Program-made: the position numbers and the translations under genes
NCBI GenBank assembly: GCA_945952025.1
Contig: CAMFGW010000001.1
Coordinates: 1-64,000 of the forward strand
Length of the DNA: 64,000 nucleotides
Source of the DNA: an uncultured Paracoccaceae bacterium
GTDB lineage: Bacteria; Pseudomonadota; Alphaproteobacteria; Rhodobacterales; Rhodobacteraceae
Direction of reading: 5' to 3'
Notes under the pieces: model-generated
What the model saw: the letters and a program-made list of their open reading frames with translations, nothing else
What the model was told of the DNA's origin: nothing
The model's database searches: none
Part shown: positions 37,100 through 44,468 of the stretch, in pieces
Numbering within the stretch: position 1 is the stretch's first letter
How the letters are laid out: each line of letters opens with the position of its first letter

Positions 37100-37905
37100 G
37101 CTTTGTGCCCGTCCTTCCCGCCTCCGGCATCACCGGCTGGGCCTTCCTGAACCGAACGCTTTCGGCGCAGAAAGCGGCCTTCGAAAAGGACGGCGCGCTG
37201 CAGGGCGACATGGCCTATTTCCGGGAGAACATCGGCAAGGTGAAGACGGCGGATCAGCTCATGGGCGACCGGCGGCTCCTGAGGGTCGCGCTCGAGGCCC
37301 ACGGGCTTCGCGATGACCTGCCGAACCGGGCTTTCATCCAGAAAGTCCTTGAAAGCAGCTCCTTTTCCGCGGGGTCCCTGACCAATCGCCTGGCTGACAA
37401 GCGCTATCAGGCCTTCAGCCAGACGTTCGGCTTTGGCGACTTCGCCACCCCCAACACGCAGAGGTCCGATTTTGCCGACAAGATCCAGTCGGCCTTCCGC
37501 GAGCGCAGGTTCGAAGAGGCCGTCGGGTCCCAGGATGAAACGCTGCGGCTCGCCATGAATGCACAGCGCGAACTGGGGGTGATCGCCGCGCGACCCGGGA
37601 CGGAAAACGGCCGCTGGTACAGTGCGCTCGCCTCGCCTCCCTTGCGGCAGGTCCTGCAGACGGCCTTCGGGCTACCATCGTCCTTCCTGTCGATCGACAT
37701 CGACCGCCAGCTGACGATCCTCAAGTCGAAGGCGCAATCGCTTCTGGGGCAGAGCGACCTGGCTGCCGTTTCGGACCCGCGCAACATGGACAAGCTCATC
37801 CGCCAGTACCTGTTCCGGTCGGATGCCGCGACGAGCAGTCCGACCTCGCCCGCGCTCACATTGCTGCAGGGCACGGCGACCAACAGGTTGTCGCTTTATG
37901 CCTGA
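37096..37905 (+). CDS. DUF1217-family flagellar-cluster protein
   Basis: 269 residues, helical, no signal peptide or membrane segment. The family pattern is seen in GWAFLNRTLSAQKAAFEKDG, then YFRENIGKVKTADQLMGDRR. A repeat of that style follows near LRLAMNAQRELGVIAARPGT, ending with LPSSFLSIDIDRQLTILKSK. DUF1217 proteins are found in alphaproteobacterial flagellar clusters and have no settled biochemical role. It is coupled to flbT by ATGA. Confidence 0.8.
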   Translation: MSFVPVLPASGITGWAFLNRTLSAQKAAFEKDGALQGDMAYFRENIGKVKTADQLMGDRRLLRVALEAHGLRDDLPNRAFIQKVLESSSFSAGSLTNRLADKRYQAFSQTFGFGDFATPNTQRSDFADKIQSAFRERRFEEAVGSQDETLRLAMNAQRELGVIAARPGTENGRWYSALASPPLRQVLQTAFGLPSSFLSIDIDRQLTILKSKAQSLLGQSDLAAVSDPRNMDKLIRQYLFRSDAATSSPTSPALTLLQGTATNRLSLYA

Positions 37906-38092
37906 GCAGTGCTGATCATCCTGTGACGGGGCCGTGATGTTGCCGCTGACGATGAAGTCGGTTCGGGGCCGGCTCACAATGCAGCAGCGCGAGGGGAGGC
38001 CCTCCGTTTCAAGATGGAACCGAAAAGCCGTTCGTGCATTGAGATTCAACCCGGGCTACCCTCGCCTTGCAAATCATCGGGAGGTTCCGTCC

Positions 38093-38344
38093 ATGGGTAT
38101 CATCTGGACAATCATCATCGGGTTCGTCGCCGGTCTTATCGCGCGCGCCCTCTTTCCGGGCAATCGCGAGCCATCGGGCTTCGTGCTGACGACCATTCTG
38201 GGCATCGTCGGCGCGCTGGTCGCAAACTTCCTGGGCCGGGCGATGGGCTGGTATGGGCCGGGCGACGGCGCCGGCATTATCGGCTCGGTCGTGGGGGCGA
38301 TCATCGTGCTGGCGGCCTGGTCGGCGATCGCGCGTCGCGCCTGA
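38093..38344 (+). CDS. GlsB/YeaQ/YmgE-family small membrane protein
   Basis: 83 residues with three hydrophobic glycine-rich segments; MGIIWTIIIGFVAGLIARAL is the family start (transglycosylase-associated family name, function unproven). GIVGALVANFLGRAMGW and GSVVGAIIVLAAWSAIARRA follow. The ATG at 38093 has GGGAGG eight bases upstream. In many bacteria such proteins are stress-induced. It sits as an unrelated gene inside the flagellar island. Confidence 0.87.
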   Translation: MGIIWTIIIGFVAGLIARALFPGNREPSGFVLTTILGIVGALVANFLGRAMGWYGPGDGAGIIGSVVGAIIVLAAWSAIARRA

Positions 38345-38475
38345 GGGTAACGGGCGGGCTGCACGCGCCGCTGTCTGAAAACCACGGGGTGCGAAACTGC
38401 GCCAATAGGGGGTGGCCCGATGGGATCGGCCGCTCGCTAGTCTTGCCGAACGCGCGGCGGCCGCTGGGCCGTGGC

Positions 38476-39357
38476 TCAACCGGTGTAGCTTCGGATCAGC
38501 GCGCCCGTGACCAGGGTCCAGCCGTTCGCCACCACGAAGAAGGCGAGCTTGAAGGGCATTGCGACCACGGCCGGAGGCACCATCATCATGCCCATCGACA
38601 TCAGGACGGCCGAGACGACAAGGTCGATGACGAGGAACGGCAGGTAGAGCAGGAAGCCAATCTGGAAGGCGCGGGCGATCTCGCTCAGCATGAAGGCGGG
38701 GACCAGGGTCGAATAGGCGGCTTCACCGACTGCGATGGATGCGGTGTCGGGGCGCAGGCTCGCGAGCGACTGGTAGGTCCTGGGGTCGACGCGGTGGGCC
38801 ATGAAGGCGTGGAAGGGCTGCGCGCCGCGGGCGAGCGCATCGCCGGGCGCCATCTGGCCGGCCAACAGCGGCTGGACGGCGTGGGTCCAGGCGTCGCGGA
38901 AGGCGGGCTCCATGATGAACCATGTCAGGAACAGCGACAGCGAGACGATGACCATGTTCGGGGGCGCCTGCTGAACACCGATTGCCTGCCTCAGGATCGA
39001 CAGGACGGTCACGAGGAAGGGAAAGCAGGTCACCATCACCGCAAGGCCGGGTGCAAGGCCCAGAAGTGTGACCGCCGCGATGATGAGAAGCGACTGGCCG
39101 CCGAGGCTCGAGGCGGAGAGGGCCAGTGGCGAGCCTGCAGGTGCGGCGGGGGCGAGTTGCAGGGGAACACTGCCGGCCGTCGGCGGCAGGGGCGCCTCTT
39201 GCGCGAGGGCCGGATGCGCGGCGAGTAGAAGCAGGGCAGCGGCGAAAAGCAAGGCGGCCAATCCCATGCCGGCACCGGGGCGGGGCGCGGCGACCAAGCC
39301 TGGCGCCGTCAGCGGCCTAACGTCTGCCATTCGGGGCGTCCGCGTTGGACAAACCAT
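38476..39357 (-). CDS. fliP: Flagellar export gate protein FliP
   Basis: 293-residue inner-membrane component of the FliPQR export gate. Helices include SLLIIAAVTLLGLAPGLAVM and TCFPFLVTVLSILRQAIGVQ. QQAPPNMVIVSLSLFLTWFI and LSEIARAFQIGFLLYLPFLV are family motifs, as is LVVSAVLMSMGMMMV. A signal-type segment (LAALLFAAALLLLAAHPALA) precedes the mature protein, as in other FliP. The ATG at 39357 has GGAGGGG seven bases upstream; a GTG at 39375 overlaps the fliN stop but lacks a ribosome site, and an internal ATG at 39330 is also possible. Last gene of fliF-fliH-fliN-fliP. Confidence 0.94.
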   Translation of the reverse strand: MVCPTRTPRMADVRPLTAPGLVAAPRPGAGMGLAALLFAAALLLLAAHPALAQEAPLPPTAGSVPLQLAPAAPAGSPLALSASSLGGQSLLIIAAVTLLGLAPGLAVMVTCFPFLVTVLSILRQAIGVQQAPPNMVIVSLSLFLTWFIMEPAFRDAWTHAVQPLLAGQMAPGDALARGAQPFHAFMAHRVDPRTYQSLASLRPDTASIAVGEAAYSTLVPAFMLSEIARAFQIGFLLYLPFLVIDLVVSAVLMSMGMMMVPPAVVAMPFKLAFFVVANGWTLVTGALIRSYTG

Positions 39358-39371
39358 CGGCGAACCCCTCC

Positions 39372-39665
39372 TCACAGCCCTTCCTTCAGGTCGGCCACCT
39401 CGGTCAGGCGCACGGCCAACTGTCCGGCCTGGTCGCCATCAAGCTCGGTCAGCTCGCCCCGCGCGATGAGCCGGTCGCCGACGTAGAGATCGACCGGGTC
39501 CTCGACCCGCCGGTCGAGCGTCAGGACCGCGTCGCGGCGCAGGCGCAAAAGGTCGCGCACTGCGGGGCGGGCACGGCCCACCGAGACGGTGATGGTGATC
39601 GGTACCTGGCCGAAGGCGCCCGCCATGTCGGCGGCGCTGGTCGTGGCTTGGTCGGGGGCGCTCAT
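39372..39665 (-). CDS. fliN: Flagellar motor switch protein FliN
   Basis: 97-residue C-ring protein, essentially one SpoA/FliN domain. VPITITVSVGRARPAVRDLL, then LRRDAVLTLDRRVEDPVDLY and VGDRLIARGEL are the typical strands. The short length without an extended N-terminus is common in alphaproteobacteria. It overlaps the fliH stop by four bases. FliM and FliG, its partners, are not in the window. Confidence 0.92.
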   Translation of the reverse strand: MSAPDQATTSAADMAGAFGQVPITITVSVGRARPAVRDLLRLRRDAVLTLDRRVEDPVDLYVGDRLIARGELTELDGDQAGQLAVRLTEVADLKEGL

Positions 39666-40264
39666 GGGTCCTCTCCATCGGTTTCGTGCTGAAAGTAGCC
39701 CTTGACTGCCTGGGCGATGGCTGCAACGGCGCGGTCGAGGTCGACGAGCCGTTCCTGGGGTGCGGCGGGTGCCTCTTCGTCGGTCCCGCCGCTGCGGCCG
39801 ATCCTCAGAAGAGCCTGGCCGGGGCCGAAAGTGTCGTCGGCCGTGACGGTCAGCGGGAAGTCCGCATCCGCAATCAGCCGCTCGACCAGCGCTACGTTCT
39901 CCGGCGCTGTGCGGATCGAGAACGGCGCGGCCGAAAGCTGGGCGGCGAGCGGGCGGAGTTCATCAAGGATCACCGCGCCCAGCGCCGCGCGCGCGACGTT
40001 CGGCAGGACCTTGCCGGTCATCTCGGCGATGAGCGGCTCGATCGCGGTCAGGATATGGCGGTGGGCCTCGCGCCAGGTCAGGCCCATGGTGCAGAGGTTG
40101 CGGCCCAGATCGGCGCGAAGCCGGCTGATTTCGTCGCTTTGCGCCGCGATGGCATCGTCCCAGCCGGCCGCATAACCCTGGTCATAGGCCGCGAGCCGCG
40201 CTTCTTCACCGTCGGGGCCGCCTGCCTGGCCGTCATCGAAATACTCAAGCGTGACGGGGCGCAT
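39662..40264 (-). CDS. fliH: FliH-like flagellar assembly protein
   Basis: 200-residue soluble protein. The N-terminal helix has Gly-x3-Gly spacing (YDQGYAAGWDDAIAAQSDEI). The C-terminal V-ATPase E-subunit-like domain (about 75-180) follows. Similarity is moderate, but size and position directly after fliF and before fliN fit FliH, the negative regulator that docks the FliI ATPase at the C ring. fliI is not in the window. It begins two bases after the fliF stop and overlaps fliN. Confidence 0.78.
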   Translation of the reverse strand: MRPVTLEYFDDGQAGGPDGEEARLAAYDQGYAAGWDDAIAAQSDEISRLRADLGRNLCTMGLTWREAHRHILTAIEPLIAEMTGKVLPNVARAALGAVILDELRPLAAQLSAAPFSIRTAPENVALVERLIADADFPLTVTADDTFGPGQALLRIGRSGGTDEEAPAAPQERLVDLDRAVAAIAQAVKGYFQHETDGEDP

Positions 40265-40266
40265 CG

Positions 40267-41865
40267 TCAGTCGACCTCCTCGGTCACGTCACCCATCCAG
40301 CCCTTCAGGATCTCGACCGATTCGTCCTGGCGCTCGGCCATCAGGCGCCTCAGCCGCGCGACGGGATCGTCGGCCGCAACGGCGGGTGCGGCGGGGCGAC
40401 GCGCCGGTTGCGGCAGGTCGCGCGGGGGGGCGTCGGCATCCTCGATCACGCCGGTCAGGGGAGCCTCGACGGCCACAAGGGCGCCGGGACCGGACAGGGC
40501 GCGCGGCGCTGGCTGGGCGGTAGTGGCACGACCGGCCAGCACGGGGCGCACCACGAAAAGCCCAAGGACCAGCGCCACGATCGACAGGACGCCAAGCTGG
40601 ATGATGGTCATGACATCAAGGGCAAAGGGCGGGATCAGGCTGCTTGCGGGGCCCGATCCCGTGCCGCCGATCGGTTCGAAGGCGAGCGTCTTGATCGTCA
40701 GGACATCGCCGCGCTTTTCATCAAAGCCGACGGCCGCCGCGACCAGCTCACGCAGGGCGCCCAGCTCGTCATCGGGGCGCGGCGCCCATTTGGTCTGGCC
40801 GTTCGCGTCGGCCGTGGTGACCCCGTCGACCAGCACCGCGACCGTCAGGCGGCGGACGGCGCCCGGCGCCTTCACCACCTCGCGCCGGGTCTCGCTCACG
40901 TCATAGTTCAATCGCTCGCTCGACTGGCTGTCGTTCTTCTGGGCGCTCTTGCCGCCTCCGCCGGCCGCGCCCGAGGGCAGGTTCGAGGCGACGGTGACGC
41001 CCGCGCCGCCCTGGTCCTGCGAGGACGAGGTCTTTTCGTCGGTCTGAGAGGAAATCGCCACGCGGCCCTGCGGGTCGATCTGGCGTTCGGTGATCTGTTC
41101 GCTGTCGGTCACGGTATCGACCGACAGTTCGACCTGCGCGTGGCCGGCGCCGACCCGTGCCTCGAGCAGGCGCAGGACGTTGGCGCGGAGCGCCTGGGCG
41201 CGGTCATCCCCGGCCTCGGCCGGTCCGGGCGTATCGGGGCGCACGAGCCGGCCTCGCCCGTCAATCACCGCCACATCCTCGGGCTTCATGCCCGCGACGG
41301 CGGCGGACACCAGAAACCGCAGCGCGCGCGCCTGGTCGGGCGACATGGCCGTCGCGGCACCCGCGAGCGTCACCGACGCCTTCGGCTCGGGCGCCGCCTG
41401 CAGGCCCGCAGGTTCGGTGTTCGAGATATGGACTCGCACGCCGCGCATGCCGGGAAGGCTCGCGATCGTGCGGGCAAGTTCCCCCTCTTTCGCGCGCCAA
41501 TAGGCAGCGTCGAACATCTGCGAGGTCGTGCCGAAGCCCGACAGGCCATCAAGAAGCTCATACCCCTCGCCCGAGTTCGAGGGCAGGCCCTGCGTGGCAA
41601 GATCCATCCTGAGCCGGTCGCGCTGGTCCGACGTGACATAGATCGCCTGGCCCCGCACCTCATATTTCGCACCCTGCTGGTCAAGGGCCGCCAGCACTTC
41701 GCCCGCGCGCTGGCCATCGATCCCGGCATAGAGAAGCGCCATCGAGGGCCGCGTCGCCACCTGCGCCAGCCCATAGACCGCCGCGAACATCAAGAGTGTC
41801 GCGAGCACCGTCACGATGCGCCGCCGTGGGGTGAGCGAGGACCAGAGCTCGATCAGATTCTGCAC
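40267..41865 (-). CDS. fliF: Flagellar MS-ring protein FliF
   Basis: 532-residue protein with two transmembrane segments: VTVLATLLMFAAVYGLAQV near the N-terminus, and MTIIQLGVLSIVALVLGLFV near residue 430. The YscJ-like periplasmic domain is between them: MALLYAGIDGQRAGEVLAAL, then LPSNSGEGYELLDG. It houses the ring-building motifs, and the C-terminal cytosolic tail binds FliG. GTG 41865 is chosen because GGAGG is five bases upstream; a GTG five codons earlier (41880) lacks good spacing. Divergent from fliL. Confidence 0.95.
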   Translation of the reverse strand: MQNLIELWSSLTPRRRIVTVLATLLMFAAVYGLAQVATRPSMALLYAGIDGQRAGEVLAALDQQGAKYEVRGQAIYVTSDQRDRLRMDLATQGLPSNSGEGYELLDGLSGFGTTSQMFDAAYWRAKEGELARTIASLPGMRGVRVHISNTEPAGLQAAPEPKASVTLAGAATAMSPDQARALRFLVSAAVAGMKPEDVAVIDGRGRLVRPDTPGPAEAGDDRAQALRANVLRLLEARVGAGHAQVELSVDTVTDSEQITERQIDPQGRVAISSQTDEKTSSSQDQGGAGVTVASNLPSGAAGGGGKSAQKNDSQSSERLNYDVSETRREVVKAPGAVRRLTVAVLVDGVTTADANGQTKWAPRPDDELGALRELVAAAVGFDEKRGDVLTIKTLAFEPIGGTGSGPASSLIPPFALDVMTIIQLGVLSIVALVLGLFVVRPVLAGRATTAQPAPRALSGPGALVAVEAPLTGVIEDADAPPRDLPQPARRPAAPAVAADDPVARLRRLMAERQDESVEILKGWMGDVTEEVD

Positions 41866-41917
41866 GCGTGCCTCCGTCACGGCCTTCTGACCGCGCCTCC
41901 TTCATCGCTGATCGGTC

Positions 41918-41946
41918 TTAACAATCGGTTAGTGGGCGTCGGCTAA
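41918..41946 (+). promoter_or_regulatory. CtrA-like element TTAA-N7-TTAG in the fliF-fliL divergent promoter
   Basis: TTAA (41918-41921) and TTAG (41929-41932) are seven bases apart, one mismatch from the CtrA consensus TTAA-N7-TTAA. TTAACA with GGCTAA (41941-41946) 17 bases downstream may be the fliL promoter, so the element would overlap its -35 region, as in CtrA-activated flagellar promoters. Confidence 0.5.
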
Positions 41947-41975
41947 AACGGCCTTCAAAGGAGAGTGCGACCGAC

Positions 41976-42473
41976 ATGTCCGACGCGACCGCATCAAGCG
42001 CCGACCAGCCCGCAGAGGCGCCGAAGAAAAAATCGAAAAAACCGCTGCTTACCGGCGTTCTTCTGCTGATTCTGTGCGGCGCGGGCGGCTTTTTCCTGAC
42101 CTATTCCGGCCTTCTGGGCGGCGGAGAGGCCAAGAACGAATCATCCGCGGCAGAGGGTGAGAAGGCTCCGGCCGACATCGCCTTCGTGCCGATCCAGCCG
42201 CTTGTCGTGTCGCTCGGGCCCGAGGCGGGCGGGCGGTTCCTGCATTTCACGGCACAGCTCGAAGTCGAGAAGGCCGCGACCGAGGAGGTCACCCTCCTTC
42301 TGCCGCGCGTCGTCGATGTGCTGAACGGCTATCTGCGCGCGGTCGACACGCAGGAACTGTCGGACCGCAACGCGCTCGTGCGGCTGCGCGCGCAGATGCT
42401 GCGGCGCGTGCAGCTTGTCGCCGGCGGCCAGAAGGTGCGCGACCTTCTGATCAGTGAATTCGTCATCAACTAG
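41976..42473 (+). CDS. fliL: Flagellar basal body-associated protein FliL
   Basis: 165-residue single-pass membrane protein around the stator. A Lys-rich cytosolic tail (EAPKKKSKK) precedes the helix LLTGVLLLILCGAGGFFLTY. The periplasmic stomatin-like domain has ADIAFVPIQPLVVSLGPEAG and HFTAQLEVEKAATEEVTLLL, ending GQKVRDLLISEFVIN. First gene of a plus-strand series running to flhB. Confidence 0.93.
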   Translation: MSDATASSADQPAEAPKKKSKKPLLTGVLLLILCGAGGFFLTYSGLLGGGEAKNESSAAEGEKAPADIAFVPIQPLVVSLGPEAGGRFLHFTAQLEVEKAATEEVTLLLPRVVDVLNGYLRAVDTQELSDRNALVRLRAQMLRRVQLVAGGQKVRDLLISEFVIN

Positions 42474-42488
42474 GACGGGACGTGTGAG

Positions 42489-42851
42489 ATGGAGATGATC
42501 ATCAATCTGCTGATGGGCGCGGGCGCCCTCGGGGCCGGCTTTTACTGCCTGATCCTGTCGCGCCGCCTTCAGGCGCTGAACGGGCTTGAAGGCGGCATGG
42601 GCGGCGCGATCGCGGTCCTGTCGGCGCAGGTCGACGACATGACGAAGGCGCTTCAGGCGGCGCAGACCACCGCCGGGGCATCGCACAATGCGCTGACCGG
42701 GCTGACCGATCGGGCGGAAGCTGCGGCGCGGCAGCTCGAACTGCTGCTCGCGTCCCTCCATGACCTGCCAGAGGCGCCGGGGGCCGAGCGGCGCAGGCCA
42801 AGCGTGGTGCGCCATGCGTCGGCCCGCCGCGCCCCGGCCGAGGTCGCGTGA
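42489..42851 (+). CDS. Small membrane protein of the flagellar cluster, unknown function
   Basis: 120 residues. One N-terminal hydrophobic segment (IINLLMGAGALGAGFYCLIL) is followed by a helical, coiled-coil-like region and a basic C-terminal tail (GAERRRPSVVRHASARRAPA). I do not recognise a named family. Position between fliL and the motE-like gene, with overlapping ends, suggests a stator-associated role. Confidence 0.7.
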   Translation: MEMIINLLMGAGALGAGFYCLILSRRLQALNGLEGGMGGAIAVLSAQVDDMTKALQAAQTTAGASHNALTGLTDRAEAAARQLELLLASLHDLPEAPGAERRRPSVVRHASARRAPAEVA

Positions 42852-43477
42852 TGGGCCTTCCCGCATTTGTCCGGCGCCCGGCCGCAGCCCCCCGGGTTCG
42901 CGCGCGGCAGAAGGGCCTTCTGATGCTCGCCACCTTCCTCGCGCTGTCGGGCGCGCTGCGCTTCGGAAACGGGGTCGGCCAGGCGATGGCCGAAGCGACT
43001 GTCCCGGCCCCTAAAGGGGGCACGCCGTCGGACACGACCCCCGCCACGGGCGCAGCCTGCGACGCGGCGACCGGCAGCGCCGAGCTTCTGGCCGCGCTTC
43101 AGGCGCGCGAGGCGAAGCTGAAGGAGGCAGAGGCCAAGGCCGCCGAACGCGAACAGTCCCAGGCGCTGGCCCGGTCCGAGATCGAACGGAGGATCGCTGC
43201 CTTGACCGAGGCGGAACAGAAGCTCGCGGCGACGGTCGCGATTGCCGACCAGGCGGCCGACAAGGATGTCACCCGCCTGGTGAGCGTCTACGAGGCGATG
43301 AAGCCCAAGGACGCCGCGCGGCTCTTTGCCGAAATGGACCCCGAGTTCGCCGCCGGCTTCCTGGCCAAGATGCGGCCAGAGGCTGCCGGGGCGGTCCTGG
43401 CCGGGCTCGACCCCGCCAAGGCCTATGCGATCACGGCCCATCTGGCGGGGCGCAATGCGCTCGCGCCCAAAAGCTGA
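42851..43477 (+). CDS. MotE-like flagellar protein with MgtE-N-like C-terminus
   Basis: 208 residues: a single N-terminal membrane segment (about 24-45), a central coiled coil (LLAALQAREAKLKEAEAKAA and following), and a C-terminal MgtE-N-like helical domain (LVSVYEAMKPKDAARLFAEM, then FAAGFLAKMRPEAAGAVLAG). This order is that of MotE, a periplasmic chaperone for MotC in rhizobia. A GTG at 42848 overlaps the previous stop; the adjacent ATG at 42851 is used here. Confidence 0.75.
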   Translation: MGLPAFVRRPAAAPRVRARQKGLLMLATFLALSGALRFGNGVGQAMAEATVPAPKGGTPSDTTPATGAACDAATGSAELLAALQAREAKLKEAEAKAAEREQSQALARSEIERRIAALTEAEQKLAATVAIADQAADKDVTRLVSVYEAMKPKDAARLFAEMDPEFAAGFLAKMRPEAAGAVLAGLDPAKAYAITAHLAGRNALAPKS

Positions 43478-43598
43478 GGGGTCCGAAGGGCGGTTGGCAG
43501 AGACGGTTTCTTAACACCCCCGCGCCACTCTCGGCCCCGGGGCAGCGTCCGCCAGAGATTCGGGCGGGATGTGGATTGGCAGACGAAAGGGGGACGCG

Positions 43599-44468
43599 AT
43601 GATCGGATTTGTCGGCATCGCAATCATCTTCATCATGGTCTTCGGGGGCTACACGCTCCACGGCGGCAAGCTCGGCATCGTCCTGGAGGCGCTGCCCTGG
43701 GAAATGATCATGATCGGCGGTGCTGCGGCGGGGGCCTTCGTCCTTTCGAACGACATGGCCTCGGTCAAGCAGACGCTGCGCGACATCGGCAAGGTCTTCA
43801 AGGGCACGAAATGGAAGCCGCAGGACTACCGCGACCTTCTGTGCCTGCTTTTCGAGCTGATCCGGCTCGCGAAATCGAACCCGGTCGCGGTTGAGGAACA
43901 TATCGAAAATCCCGACGGCTCGTCGATCTTCGGCAAGTATCCGAAGATCCAGAAGGACCATGATGCGGTCGATCTGATCACCGACACGATGCGCGCGGCC
44001 TCGATGAACTATGACGACCCCCACCAGGTCGAAGAGGTCCTGGAAAAGCAGCTCGAGGCGAACCTTCACCATGCGCTCCATTCCAGCCATGCGCTGCAGT
44101 CAATCGCCGACGGCATGCCCGCGCTTGGGATCGTCGCGGCCGTTCTGGGCGTCATCAAGACCATGGGGTCTATCGACCAGCCGCCGGAGATCCTGGGCGG
44201 AATGATCGGCTCGGCGCTGGTCGGGACGTTCATGGGTGTCTTCATGGCCTACGGCCTCGTCGGCCCCTTCGCCGCCAAGGTCAAGTCGGTGGTCGAGGAG
44301 GACGCCCATTTCCACAAGCTGATCCGCGAGGTGCTGGTGGCGAACCTCCACCGCCATCCGCCGAACATCTGCATAGAGGTCGGTCGGCAGAACACGCCCC
44401 ATCACATGCGGCCGAGTTTCTCCGCGCTTGAGGAGTCGCTCAAGGCGCTGAAGGCAGAGGCGGCATGA
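43599..44468 (+). CDS. motA: Flagellar motor stator protein MotA
   Basis: 289-residue proton-channel stator subunit with four transmembrane helices. MIGFVGIAIIFIMVFGGYTL and LPWEMIMIGGAAAGAFVLSN form the first pair, and GMPALGIVAAVLGVIKTMGS with MIGSALVGTFMGVFMAYGLV the second. A large cytosolic loop lies between them. ATG 43599 follows a purine-rich ribosome site. MotB, normally the next gene, is not here or elsewhere in the window; instead a large exported protein overlaps the motA stop. Confidence 0.94.
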   Translation: MIGFVGIAIIFIMVFGGYTLHGGKLGIVLEALPWEMIMIGGAAAGAFVLSNDMASVKQTLRDIGKVFKGTKWKPQDYRDLLCLLFELIRLAKSNPVAVEEHIENPDGSSIFGKYPKIQKDHDAVDLITDTMRAASMNYDDPHQVEEVLEKQLEANLHHALHSSHALQSIADGMPALGIVAAVLGVIKTMGSIDQPPEILGGMIGSALVGTFMGVFMAYGLVGPFAAKVKSVVEEDAHFHKLIREVLVANLHRHPPNICIEVGRQNTPHHMRPSFSALEESLKALKAEAA

